Source: Rurimicrobium sp040387755 (GTDB taxonomy: Bacteria > Bacteroidota > Bacteroidia > Chitinophagales > Chitinophagaceae). Taken from it: a stretch of DNA of 64,000 bases. The DNA lies in contig JAZKDB010000002.1 of assembly GCA_040387755.1 (NCBI GenBank), positions 868,001 to 932,000 on the forward strand, given 5' to 3'. The notes under the pieces were generated by a model. The model did no database searches. It was given only the letters and a program-made list of their open reading frames with translations, and had not been told where the DNA came from. Made by a program: the position numbers and the translations under genes. Positions 45,087 through 54,500 of this stretch are shown here, piece by piece (the first letter of the stretch is position 1; each line of letters opens with the position of its first letter).

Positions 45087-46340
45087 ATGAAAATCGTAAT
45101 AGTAGGTGGTGGATTTGCCGGTATCAATCTGGCCAAAAAGCTTGCAGGTAAAAAAGAAATGCAGGTAGTGTTGGTAGACAAAAATAACTATCACTTTTTC
45201 CCTCCTCTACTCTATCAGGTTGCCACATCATTTATTGAACCGTCCAACATCAGTTACCCTTTTCGCAAGATGTTTCAGTATGCGGATAATATCAGATTCT
45301 TCAATGGTTCGTTGATAAAAGTAAATTACGAGCAAAACAATATTGAAACTGATACAGGAATCCTGGAATATGACTACCTGGTTCTTGCATTAGGAACTGA
45401 AACCAATTTTTTCGGAATGCAAAATGTGAAAACAAATGCATTTCCAATGAAGACCATTGACGACGCACTAAATTTGCGTAATCAACATCTTCTTCGTCTT
45501 GAAGAAGCTACCAGAACCACAGATACAATACTGCGCAAACAGCTGACCAGTATTGTCATTGCAGGTGGAGGACCAACAGGTGTTGAGGTGGCAGGAATGC
45601 TGGCAGAAATGGGTAAGTATATCATTGAGAAAGACTACCCGGAATTAGGAAATCTGAGTGACCACATTTATCTGGTGGATGCCGCCAATACGCTGTTAGG
45701 ACCAATGAGTACAAAGGCACAACAGGAAGCTTTTAATGCATTGAAGCAACTGGGTGTTAATATTAAACTTGGGGTTGCAGTAAAAGACTTCAGCAATAAT
45801 ACTGTTTTGCTCTCTGATGGTACAGAATTAAATGCAGCCACACTGGTCTGGGCATCGGGTGTTATTGCCTGCGAAGCAAAAGGACTTCCAGTTGACAGCG
45901 TTGGAAAAGGCAGAAGAATTATTGTTGATGAATACAATGTTGTGAGTGGTACAAAAAATGTATTTGCCATAGGCGATATCAGCTTCCAGACAAGTGATAA
46001 AAATTTTCCCAATGGACATCCTCAGCTCGCACAGGTCGCTATTCAACAAGGTTTATTATTGGCAAAAAATCTGACCAAACTGAAACAATCACAAACACTA
46101 ATTCCCTTTATCTATAAAGACAAAGGCAGTATGGCTATTATCTCGAAATTCAAAGCTGTTGTTGATTTACCCAATGGATTTTTTAAAGGATTCTTTGCAT
46201 GGCTAACATGGTTGTTCATCCATATTATTCCTATTGCCGGATTCAGAAATAAAATCAAACTGGCTTTCAACTGGTTTTGGAGTTTTATTTCCAATGATCC
46301 CACATTGAGGTTAATTATCCGGCCTCGCAACGAAAAGTAA
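45087..46340 (+). CDS. ndh: Type II NADH:quinone oxidoreductase
   Basis: A 417-residue single-subunit respiratory NADH dehydrogenase that passes electrons to quinone without pumping protons. It has an FAD-binding Rossmann motif at the N-terminus (VIVGGGFAGINLAKKL), the NNYHFFPPLLYQVAT segment, and a second dinucleotide motif for NADH (IVIAGGGPTGVEVAGML). The late FAD motif is AIGDIS, and an amphipathic or hydrophobic C-terminal region near WLTWLFIHIIPIAGFRNK anchors it to the membrane. Ferredoxin- or thiol-linked flavoproteins look similar but lack this C-terminus. Confidence 0.92.
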   Translation: MKIVIVGGGFAGINLAKKLAGKKEMQVVLVDKNNYHFFPPLLYQVATSFIEPSNISYPFRKMFQYADNIRFFNGSLIKVNYEQNNIETDTGILEYDYLVLALGTETNFFGMQNVKTNAFPMKTIDDALNLRNQHLLRLEEATRTTDTILRKQLTSIVIAGGGPTGVEVAGMLAEMGKYIIEKDYPELGNLSDHIYLVDAANTLLGPMSTKAQQEAFNALKQLGVNIKLGVAVKDFSNNTVLLSDGTELNAATLVWASGVIACEAKGLPVDSVGKGRRIIVDEYNVVSGTKNVFAIGDISFQTSDKNFPNGHPQLAQVAIQQGLLLAKNLTKLKQSQTLIPFIYKDKGSMAIISKFKAVVDLPNGFFKGFFAWLTWLFIHIIPIAGFRNKIKLAFNWFWSFISNDPTLRLIIRPRNEK

Positions 46341-46348
46341 TCTGGGCT

Positions 46349-46978
46349 TTAAACGTCAACCTTCAACCAACCGGTAACACTCATTCTTGGCTTATTGGTT
46401 ACCAATACTTCATGTGATAATTCATTGCTTTTAAAAAACACACCGGTACCACTTTCCGGTGCAATATCCTGAATACTGTTATCATCATGGTGTACACGCA
46501 ATTCGCCACCATCGCCTGCTTTCCATTCTTCATTCAGATACATAATCATTGAGTACTTCCGGCTTTCATTACTCCGGAATTGATCTAAATGACGACTATA
46601 AAAACTACCTTCTTCATACAATGCATAATGAAATTCGTAGCTGGTGATACCTGTATAACAAGAACGGTTCAAGTGCATTACAAATGCATCCATCAAATCA
46701 AAAAAATCATTCTCTACAGAGTTATTATGGGCACGGTCAAGCCAATATATTTTATCGCTCCGAACCAATTTATTAATCACAATATTATCATTGCTTGTGC
46801 CAGCATCTTTGAAGGTGTTTTGAGAGAACAAACTAGCTAAATTAAGTTTTAGAGAATGAACCAAGTCTGCACTTAAAAAATGTTTCTTGACCCCAACATT
46901 ATCATCCATATAGCTGTTGATAAGCTGGTCGAAAATTTGTTCCAAAAAGAAAGATTGATATTGCAAAAAATTGTGCAA
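46349..46978 (-). CDS. 2-oxoglutarate/Fe(II)-dependent oxygenase (P4H-like)
   Basis: About 200 residues. The double-stranded beta-helix core has the HxD...H iron triad (SRHLDQFR, then ELSHEV) and a following arginine for 2-oxoglutarate (RMSVTGWLKV). It resembles prolyl 4-hydroxylase-type and PKHD-type oxygenases that hydroxylate a protein or small substrate; the substrate is unknown. No ATG precedes the core: TTG 46978 or TTG 46945 is the start. It converges with ndh with 8 nt between stops. Confidence 0.85.
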   Translation of the reverse strand: MHNFLQYQSFFLEQIFDQLINSYMDDNVGVKKHFLSADLVHSLKLNLASLFSQNTFKDAGTSNDNIVINKLVRSDKIYWLDRAHNNSVENDFFDLMDAFVMHLNRSCYTGITSYEFHYALYEEGSFYSRHLDQFRSNESRKYSMIMYLNEEWKAGDGGELRVHHDDNSIQDIAPESGTGVFFKSNELSHEVLVTNKPRMSVTGWLKVDV

Positions 46979-47003
46979 TCCAATGAAGGTAGTCCAAAGA
47001 AAG

Positions 47004-47040
47004 AAAGTCTGGTCTTAAAATATGCTCAAGACCAGACTTT
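47004..47040 (-). terminator. Terminator of the metal-linked operon
   Basis: A perfect 13-bp stem (47004-47016 with 47028-47040) with an 11-nt loop, 12 nt after the stop at 47053 and followed by a T-rich stretch on the minus strand. Confidence 0.85.
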
Positions 47041-47052
47041 CGGTAGTTTTAA

Positions 47053-47868
47053 CTACAAAACATTAAACAATAAATGCTCTACTCTTAGCATTGCACTGTT
47101 GGTTGCCATTCTATCCATCGAACCAGTCAATTGATGTCTAAATCCGATGTCAATGCGCGTTTGGCTATGGATGATAAACTGCGCGGAGGGTGCAATATCC
47201 AGATAATGCAAACCAGGTTCAGGCTGATACTGCCCCAAAAACTCCAACATCAAATTGAAGTTGGTTTGCTTATAAGAGCTATACTGTTTAGGTAAAATCA
47301 ATCTTCCGGTAGAGAGGGTATAATTAATGGCACGAAGCGCATTTCCGGTATGGATTGTATTTCCGTTGCCGTTATTACCAATCTGCTCATAACTCAAAGA
47401 AGCTGACAAAGCTTGTTTATGCAATAACTGAGTAGCAATAAAGCCTAATTCACCACCGGTATTCATACCATTTACTTCCAGCTCCTGATAATGAACATGC
47501 CCATTGTTAAATGCCGCTCTTACAAAGGCCGCCATTCTGAAATGTCTGTGCACTTTGTCCTGGGTGTAAATACGATATTTGGCATAAACTCCAGCACCAA
47601 TAAACCTAAATGGTGTACCACTATTATTGGCAATTCCCTCGGCGTGCAGCATTAAACGTTTCGAAACACCCCACATCAACTCGGGTAAAAATTGTTGTGT
47701 TGTTTGCCCCAAATGCTTTTCATCCATTACATTATTGGTCAGCCGGATACCCAAACTTTTGGCTGGCATATTACTGGCTGGTTCTGCAAAATTGAATAAT
47801 TCCTGAGCCTCGGACTTCTGTGTAATAAATAAACAGCAGCAAAAGCCCAACATCTTTATCTTCTTCAT
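47053..47868 (-). CDS. Outer-membrane protein of the metal-linked operon
   Basis: 271 residues. A signal peptide (MKKIKMLGFCCCLFITQKSEAQ) is followed by a barrel-like mature part of alternating strands (MWGVSKRLMLHAEG, VYAKYRIYT, INYTLSTGRLIL, TRIDIGFRHQLTG). The histidine-rich stretch FNNGHVHYQ is notable. I cannot name a specific family, but proteins of this kind accompany heavy-metal-associated-domain proteins in Bacteroidota. It is last in an operon with the HMA protein (11 nt upstream) and the HYC_CC_PP protein, so an outer-membrane role in metal handling is inferred. Confidence 0.72.
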   Translation of the reverse strand: MKKIKMLGFCCCLFITQKSEAQELFNFAEPASNMPAKSLGIRLTNNVMDEKHLGQTTQQFLPELMWGVSKRLMLHAEGIANNSGTPFRFIGAGVYAKYRIYTQDKVHRHFRMAAFVRAAFNNGHVHYQELEVNGMNTGGELGFIATQLLHKQALSASLSYEQIGNNGNGNTIHTGNALRAINYTLSTGRLILPKQYSSYKQTNFNLMLEFLGQYQPEPGLHYLDIAPSAQFIIHSQTRIDIGFRHQLTGSMDRMATNSAMLRVEHLLFNVL

Positions 47869-47879
47869 GCAAAAAAAGA

Positions 47880-48422
47880 TTAAAGAGTGATATGATAAAT
47901 GCGAGTTCCTTTGGCCACACCTTCAGTGCAGCATCCTTCTGCTTTGCCACTTTCATAGCATTTCATGTCAGTAGTTTTTTTAAAACGACGAAACTCAGCC
48001 GTACTTACAAAATTTTTATCCACCACCGTAAACGTCTTTTGACCGGAAATACTCTGAGGCTCTACATTCAGAAAATGGTAAGTTGCTCCTGCAAAATCTA
48101 TGTGTGTATCCTTTGCAATTTTTGTATCAGGAAACACAGCTGTCATTTTTAATGAAGCAACAGCAAAACCAGCACCTGTAACTGCCTTCTCAATATCGTC
48201 AGGAACTACTTTCACGCCTTCTTTAAATTGAATAGTAAATACAGATTTATCAATATCCACATCAACTGATTTGACAGAAGGTAATTTTTCCAATGCTTTA
48301 AAAATAGACTTGCTGCACATACTGCAGGTCAAACCACTGGCTGTAAGTGATGCAGATTGGATTTGTGCAAATGATTGAATGGTGCTCAATATCAGAGCTA
48401 CAATGATGATTACTTTTTTCAT
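47880..48422 (-). CDS. Exported heavy-metal-associated (HMA) domain protein
   Basis: 180 residues with a signal peptide (ending SFAQ). The HMA domain (about 22-95) carries the metal-binding GLTCSMCSKS motif, like CopZ/MerP-type carriers of copper or mercury. The C-terminal half contains additional cysteines (KCYESGKAEGCCTEG) that could bind metal. Exported HMA proteins act in periplasmic metal capture or transfer. The metal is unknown, with copper most likely by family habit. It lies between the HYC_CC_PP gene and an outer-membrane protein gene. Confidence 0.87.
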   Translation of the reverse strand: MKKVIIIVALILSTIQSFAQIQSASLTASGLTCSMCSKSIFKALEKLPSVKSVDVDIDKSVFTIQFKEGVKVVPDDIEKAVTGAGFAVASLKMTAVFPDTKIAKDTHIDFAGATYHFLNVEPQSISGQKTFTVVDKNFVSTAEFRRFKKTTDMKCYESGKAEGCCTEGVAKGTRIYHITL

Positions 48423-48528
48423 GTTTTGAAATTAGACTGTTAACTAAAGAATTTGAATTAAACTTAAATATCCCCTGCCAAGGCAAAAGAATACTTTATA
48501 ACAAGGCAAATGCCCTGAAATCATTCAA

Positions 48529-48930
48529 TCATATTCTGAAACAGCAAATTTCCTTGAATATCGGAAACGATTTAGGTGGAGGTTTCTGCAAGGGCTGCAG
48601 CGCCACTAATTTAGGAAGTCGTGTTTGATTAAGTTTTGGGATAATAAACTGAGGAAGCAAATCCAGCTCAAAAAACGTCAAAGCCACATCCTGTGATTCT
48701 GAAATTTGCTGATCGAAAGCTTTTTTAATAAATGTCGATTTGCTTTCGCAACAACCACCCTCCTCTTCCTCTTCCATTCCACAACTATCACACAATTCAG
48801 TTTGTGATAAAGATGTAAAATCCAATTGTGTCGCTACATATTCTCCACCGCAATAATGATTGCGAAGAAGCAGACCACTTCCGGCAACAAAATACACAAG
48901 TGCTAATATGACAACAAAAATCTTTTTCAC
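48529..48930 (-). CDS. HYC_CC_PP family protein
   Basis: 133 residues, starting at GTG 48930. It has the three marks for which the Bacteroidota family is named: NHYCGG after an N-terminal membrane segment, GGCCES following an acidic run, and QKPPPKS near the C-terminus, plus a CDSCGM pair. These cysteine and histidine clusters suggest metal binding in the periplasm. Family members are commonly found beside TonB receptors or metal genes. It heads the three-gene operon; the 106-nt gap to the next gene shows nothing recognisable. Confidence 0.82.
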   Translation of the reverse strand: MKKIFVVILALVYFVAGSGLLLRNHYCGGEYVATQLDFTSLSQTELCDSCGMEEEEEGGCCESKSTFIKKAFDQQISESQDVALTFFELDLLPQFIIPKLNQTRLPKLVALQPLQKPPPKSFPIFKEICCFRI

Positions 48931-48947
48931 AATCAGAAACGATAGAA

Positions 48948-48955
48948 CAAAACTA
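48948..48955 (-). promoter_or_regulatory. -7 element of the metal-linked operon
   Basis: TAGTTTTG on the minus strand, exact to consensus, 17 nt before GTG 48930. It lies only 44 nt from the divergent bshA element, so the two promoters may influence each other. Confidence 0.45.
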
Positions 48956-48999
48956 TCACCAAATATCGAAATAAAAAGATAAATTATTTTTTCAACCGC

Positions 49000-49007
49000 T
49001 ACTTTTG
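49000..49007 (+). promoter_or_regulatory. -7 element directly in front of bshA
   Basis: TACTTTTG, exact to consensus, ends 6 nt before ATG 49014. It argues against the earlier TTG start at 49005, which lies inside it. Confidence 0.5.
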
Positions 49008-49013
49008 CATTCT

Positions 49014-50150
49014 ATGAAAATTGGTATTGTTTGTTATCCAACATTTGGCGGTAGTGGTGTTTTGGCCACAGAACTCGGAATGGCTCTGTCCGAAAAAGGA
49101 CATGAAGTACATTTTATCACCTATCAACAACCGGTTCGTTTACATTTTCATCCTAATGTTTATTACCATGAGGTTACGGTGCCGGCCTACCCTCTTTTTG
49201 ATTTTGCACCGTACGAAACGGTTTTAACCTCCACAATGGTTGATGTTATTATTAATAACAAGCTGGATATCCTGCACGTACACTATGCTATTCCACACGC
49301 CTCAGCTGCTTATTTTGCGATGCAAATTTTAAAAAAACAGGGTAGGGATATTCCATTTATTACAACCCTGCACGGCACCGACATTACTTTAGTAGGCAGA
49401 GATCCGAAATATATGCCTGTGGTTACTTTTTCAATGAATGAATCTTCGGCACTGACTGCAGTATCTGAAAATCTTAAGCAGGAAACTTACAATCATTTTG
49501 CTGTCGAAAAAGAAATTCATGTGATTACCAACTTTGTAGACACTCAACGATTTCAACATAGCGATAAAGAGCATTTTAAGAAAATGCTGGCACCTCAGGG
49601 AGAGAGAATTTTGGCTCATGTATCTAACTTCCGTAAAGTAAAAAGAGTAGAGGATGTTATACGCGTTTTTGAAAAAGTAAAACAGGTAATTCCATGTAAA
49701 CTGCTCATGATTGGAGATGGCCCTGAAAGACCTAGTGCAGAAGAATTAAGCCGTAGTCTGGGTGTTTGTAACGATATGCGCTTTTTGGGCAAACAGGAAC
49801 AAGTAGATGAAATCCTGAGTATTACCGACCTGTTCATTTTACCTTCTGAATATGAAAGTTTTGGATTGGCAGCTCTTGAAGCAATGGCCTGTGGTGTACC
49901 GGTTATCTCTACCAACACGGGTGGATTGCCGGAAATAAATGTTCCAGGAGTAACAGGCTACCTGAGTGATGTAGGTGATATTGACAGCATGGCTGAAGGA
50001 GCTATAAAAATTCTTGAAAATGATACTGTTCTAGAAAAATTCAAATCAAATGCACTGGAGCATACCAAAAATTTCGAACGAGACAAAATAGTACCTCTCT
50101 ACGAAAACCTGTATTTACAAGTAATTGCGGAGCATCAAAAAAACAGATAG
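49014..50150 (+). CDS. bshA: N-acetyl-alpha-D-glucosaminyl L-malate synthase
   Basis: A 378-residue GT-B (family 4) glycosyltransferase and the first enzyme of bacillithiol synthesis, joining GlcNAc from UDP-GlcNAc to L-malate. It has the BshA-type opening IGIVCYPTFGGSGVLATELG, the HVHYAIPHASAAYF segment, LHGTDITLVGRDP, and the donor-site motif EYESFGLAALEAMACGVPVI. The last includes the ExFGxxxxE pattern. No bshB or bshC is in the window. It is divergent from the metal-linked operon and convergent with the CHAT operon, 5 nt between stops. Confidence 0.95.
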   Translation: MKIGIVCYPTFGGSGVLATELGMALSEKGHEVHFITYQQPVRLHFHPNVYYHEVTVPAYPLFDFAPYETVLTSTMVDVIINNKLDILHVHYAIPHASAAYFAMQILKKQGRDIPFITTLHGTDITLVGRDPKYMPVVTFSMNESSALTAVSENLKQETYNHFAVEKEIHVITNFVDTQRFQHSDKEHFKKMLAPQGERILAHVSNFRKVKRVEDVIRVFEKVKQVIPCKLLMIGDGPERPSAEELSRSLGVCNDMRFLGKQEQVDEILSITDLFILPSEYESFGLAALEAMACGVPVISTNTGGLPEINVPGVTGYLSDVGDIDSMAEGAIKILENDTVLEKFKSNALEHTKNFERDKIVPLYENLYLQVIAEHQKNR

Positions 50151-50155
50151 GCAAA

Positions 50156-51526
50156 TTATTCTTTCCAAGCTGGATTCAATAAATGACCGTGTTTTAGCAT
50201 GATGTCACGCAATCTTTCCATTTGCGGATTAAAGACCTCAAGTACGGCTTCTTCTGCCTGATGTAACTCCAATTCTTTGAGACATTCTTTGTATTCGTCT
50301 ATACGACCAAGGCCATAAAGCGCCTCTGCCCTATTGACCATTATCCATGATAATTCCTTATGGTCGATTACTTTTTGATTCTTTGAATATTCATTTTCGA
50401 CATCGTCATATTTTCTTTCCAAAATCACTTTAGCATCTCTGTCGCACATCTTCAATACATCCAGACGAATACGACCGGCCCACACCATATCAGCGATTTT
50501 ATCTTCAGGGTTTGGGTAAATGTTTGATGCTACCCTTGCATTCAACAAAAAGGATAGATTGATACCATGGTATCTGTTATTGAGTAAGTAATAGCATCGT
50601 TGGTAGTTTAAAATTGCATACTGTAAATGAATCTCACCCTGGCCATTGAAGTACAAACGCTTCTCAATCTTACCTCCCAACACTACTGTTTCCGGGTCAT
50701 TGGAATGTTGCAAATCTATTTGTAACAATAAATTGATAGCATCCTTTAGAGAAGTAACCACATCCGGAACCCGTGCCTTGTAAGTAGCATAAGAAAGCCT
50801 CTGCATCAGATATACATCATTTGAAAAAGCATCGTCAGTTTTACTTCCAGATGCAATTTGTATAGCTAACGAAAAAAACTGCTTCGCCATAATGAAGTCC
50901 TTTTTTGCCAGAGACTCTTCACCTTGCTTCACAATCAGGGATAAAGTTTGCTTTTCTTCTATCTCATCATCTTCTTTATCCACAGCTACTTTAGTACTAA
51001 ACTGCTGCATCTCGCCCAAAACGGGAGGGACAAGATTATCTAAAAAAGTATAAACAGGGCTATCAATATTTACATTCTTCAGCACCTCATCCAGTGTATC
51101 TGCCAGATATTTCTGAAAGCGAATTACCTCATAATAATCAATATTGAGCCCCAGATGGTTGTACTTTGAAATAAGTATATGATTAAGATCAAAAGGATAT
51201 GCCATTTGTTGCTCGGCAATGACGATTGTAGTATGAGGCCGCAAAGCATGCCTGACACCCAATTCATAAAACGCATTGGCATTAGAGGTTGATAAATCAG
51301 CAATTACAACATCTGCATTGAGCAATTGCTGATACATAGGAACATCAATAGAACCGCTATGCTTAATCTCATCTGCACGTATACATAATAATCCCTTTGA
51401 CTCTACTACGGGCTTAATCAATGCATTGTAACTATAGTCCAAATCAATTTTTCTTCCAGTAGCGAAATCCGTTTTTGTACCAAATCCCATTACCACAAAA
51501 CATGCCGGCTTTTTTTCTTGTCCCAT
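50156..51526 (-). CDS. NDT/TIR-like domain fused to TRAFs-binding region
   Basis: 456 residues in two parts. Residues about 8-130 form a Rossmann-like domain (CFVVMGFGTKTDF, CIRADEIKHSGSIDVPMYQQLLNADVVIADLS) related to nucleoside 2-deoxyribosyltransferases and TIR domains. The NANAFYELGVRHALR segment aligns Glu88 with the catalytic glutamate of that fold. Residues about 190-456 are helical repeats of the TRAFs-binding (DUF4071) type. The family is often annotated TRAFs-binding domain-containing protein. It may cleave an N-glycosidic bond or bind a nucleotide signal; either is inferred. It lies 25 nt behind the CHAT gene, in the same operon. Confidence 0.85.
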   Translation of the reverse strand: MGQEKKPACFVVMGFGTKTDFATGRKIDLDYSYNALIKPVVESKGLLCIRADEIKHSGSIDVPMYQQLLNADVVIADLSTSNANAFYELGVRHALRPHTTIVIAEQQMAYPFDLNHILISKYNHLGLNIDYYEVIRFQKYLADTLDEVLKNVNIDSPVYTFLDNLVPPVLGEMQQFSTKVAVDKEDDEIEEKQTLSLIVKQGEESLAKKDFIMAKQFFSLAIQIASGSKTDDAFSNDVYLMQRLSYATYKARVPDVVTSLKDAINLLLQIDLQHSNDPETVVLGGKIEKRLYFNGQGEIHLQYAILNYQRCYYLLNNRYHGINLSFLLNARVASNIYPNPEDKIADMVWAGRIRLDVLKMCDRDAKVILERKYDDVENEYSKNQKVIDHKELSWIMVNRAEALYGLGRIDEYKECLKELELHQAEEAVLEVFNPQMERLRDIMLKHGHLLNPAWKE

Positions 51527-51551
51527 TATTAGTTTCAGTTTAATAAAGTTG

Positions 51552-54500
51552 TTACACCAGTTTTAGCAAATCGGTTTTGAGCTGAATCAACTCCTTGGCC
51601 ATTTTATGTGCCTTTGGGCTTTCAATATGCTCCATGGCATCAATCAGTAAATCACACAATTCAATTTCAGCTATTTTCTTTGCTTTTGCACCTGCGTTAC
51701 TCCATAAATCTGAATATGCACCCAAAACAGTGCTTGAAGAAAACCCTATACTACCTAATAAATAAAGACACACTTTGATATTTGCCACAGTCGCTAAATC
51801 CCAATAATTTCCTGAATATCCTTTACCAATGTACTCTTCCAAATGCACGAGCAATTCATTTTTTACTTTTTGCAAAGTCGGCAATTTGTATGAAGCAACT
51901 TCTTCACCCCATTTCCGATTTCCTGACAGTACTAAAACATTCTCCATATTTATCCAGCTGCACAAAGCATGGATTTTCAAAGTCCCATTTGGTCTTTCAT
52001 AAGCTTGCTGATAATAAGATGCCGCTTTCTCGTAAGCTACAAGTTTATCTTCCAGTTTTTCTGAAAGCATTGCTACACGCCTATAGGTACTTCCTAAAAG
52101 ATTTAACCTCTCGGCGGTGGGGCTATAGTCACATAAAATAAGTAAATCTCTGACTACTGATTTAGCTATTTCAAGTCCTTCTTTTCTTCTTTTTGTGTTT
52201 AACTTAAAATTCTCTATTGCATTTTTCATTCGGACACTGCAAAATTGCTCCATTGCCGCAAAAGAGAAATCGGCATTCTCCTCTGCAATAAGACTCGCGT
52301 ATTTATCGACTGATTTTTGATACAAACGAAGACTGTTATATGCAATGGCTTCTAACTCTGTTATTCTACCACTCCTCAATTGAGCTTTGTCTACGGCAGT
52401 TGATATACCTTCTAATTGGGCAAGATGAACCTCTTCTTCAATACCAGACAATTCAAGTCTGTTAATCAGATTCCCTAACTCGATTTCTGCCTCCCGGTCA
52501 ATCACAAAACTGTAATCATTGCTTGCCGTATACTTGCGTTCCTGAACCAATTTATAAAACGGATCACCATAACATTGATAAGCACCCCATGTGTTATTTC
52601 TAGATTGGTAACGCTCATAAATACATTTTCTTGCATTTTGTATTGACTCTCCAAAATTGTAACCGTCCAATAAATGTTCATAAAAAATCTTTGTGAAATC
52701 ATGAGCGGCGGCATCGTCAACTGCCCATCCGGCAACGATTACAGCCTTCACTCCATTTCTGATTAATTGTGTACCAATATTTGCTGCCAATTTATATCTG
52801 CTTGAATAAATGGCCTCGGTATCACCATCCATTTTGCCGAGATAACAACAATTGACAAATACCAATTCCGGCACAGCGCTCATCTGGCAAATTTCTTTGG
52901 TACTCAAATAAATATTATTTCCGATTAACATTCCGGAACCCTTACTCTGGTCTTCGTTAAAGACACCATGACCAGCCAAATGAATTATTTTATACGGCTT
53001 GCTGAATAATTCTTTAATAATATTTCCGGGAGTGCCTGTAACATTATTAGTAATGAAGCCTCTTTCTGATAAAATCGTATTGACTAATTCTCCTTCTTCT
53101 TTTGCAGCTGGTAATTGAAATAGAAAACCCTTAAGGTCGGGGTCTGCGAGAACAAAAACAGTATTATCTGTGACCTGCTTAACCGAAATTCTATAATCTT
53201 GTGTGGCCAATTGTCTTATCATGCCGGCATTAACAGAGAGCGGCGAAGCATTTACAGCATCATCCTGCAACAATTCCCAAGGATAAGAGGCAGTATAACT
53301 ATCTACAATCCAGTTAATATTACTTTGCTTCTTTAATTGCTCTTTAAAATCATTGGGTATCAATAATTCAAAAATTGTTTTGGCCAACTCCGGTGACCAG
53401 TGATTATTTGTGGATATGTCCTGCAATAACTCTTCTATAATAGTTTTACTGGTCAATAAATTACGCTCTTCCTCTCTGGCCCCACCGGTTGAAATATTGA
53501 ATTGCATTCCTGTAACGTTTGCCCCCATCTCCTCAAAATCCTTCTGTTTCACCGTAATTCGAGTCCACCATTCCTCAGTATTTTCTACCGGCATACGCTC
53601 TCTTGATCCCAATAGCTTTCTGATATTTCTTTCTGCCAGATTAATATTAAGTGATTGGCTTTGCTCCTGCTCGATCTTATTTAATGTATACAAACAACTC
53701 AATGCCTTGTCTTCATAAATTTCTACAAACTCTGCACAGGAAATCAATCTTGCATTCTCTGGTCTCAGCAATTTGATTCTTTCATTTGCATTTTGAATAC
53801 CTTGCAAAATAGCTCTGGATGAATTTTCTATCGTCAAGCCACCATATCCGCAACCAACTAATAAAGCAGATAATCCAAGTTCATCATTTACCGGCGTATG
53901 AGTGTTTAAAGGGTTGTTGACGCTTACTAAATATTTAGCTACCCCTTGCTCTACTGTTTGGGTAAGCTGAAAAGCAGTTAAGGAACCTTGATCACCAAGA
54001 CCCACAATCAACGCACCTTTGAAAGAACTATTCTGTAATAAAACCAATTCGTTTGTACCTATGGCGCCAGGGTACAAATTCAGTCGATGCAACTGACTTA
54101 GTTCGCCTTTCAAATTTCTGTCAATAGACTTCTCTGCATTTAAGATGGCATCCTTTCTAAAATGACCAACCAATAATGGATACTTTGCAAACCTCAAATC
54201 TCCGTTACTGACTGAAACTTTAATGGGCACTTCTCCAACAGGCATTACTTCATCATAGCCTAAACCCAGTAAAGTATTCTCAACACCCTCAGGAGATAAA
54301 TCAAAATCCTGACTTGGTGCTTTTATAAATTCCATTTCAGTGGAGCGCATTACCGGTCTGGACTTGACCAACAGATTGGTTTGTCCTTTGGATAAGATAT
54401 CTGATATGGGGCCAAAAAGTGAAGGCTGGCAGGACAAACCGCCGTGGGTAACATTGGCATAATAGACATTATTCTGTTCTATCATTTTTTTGGGTATACC

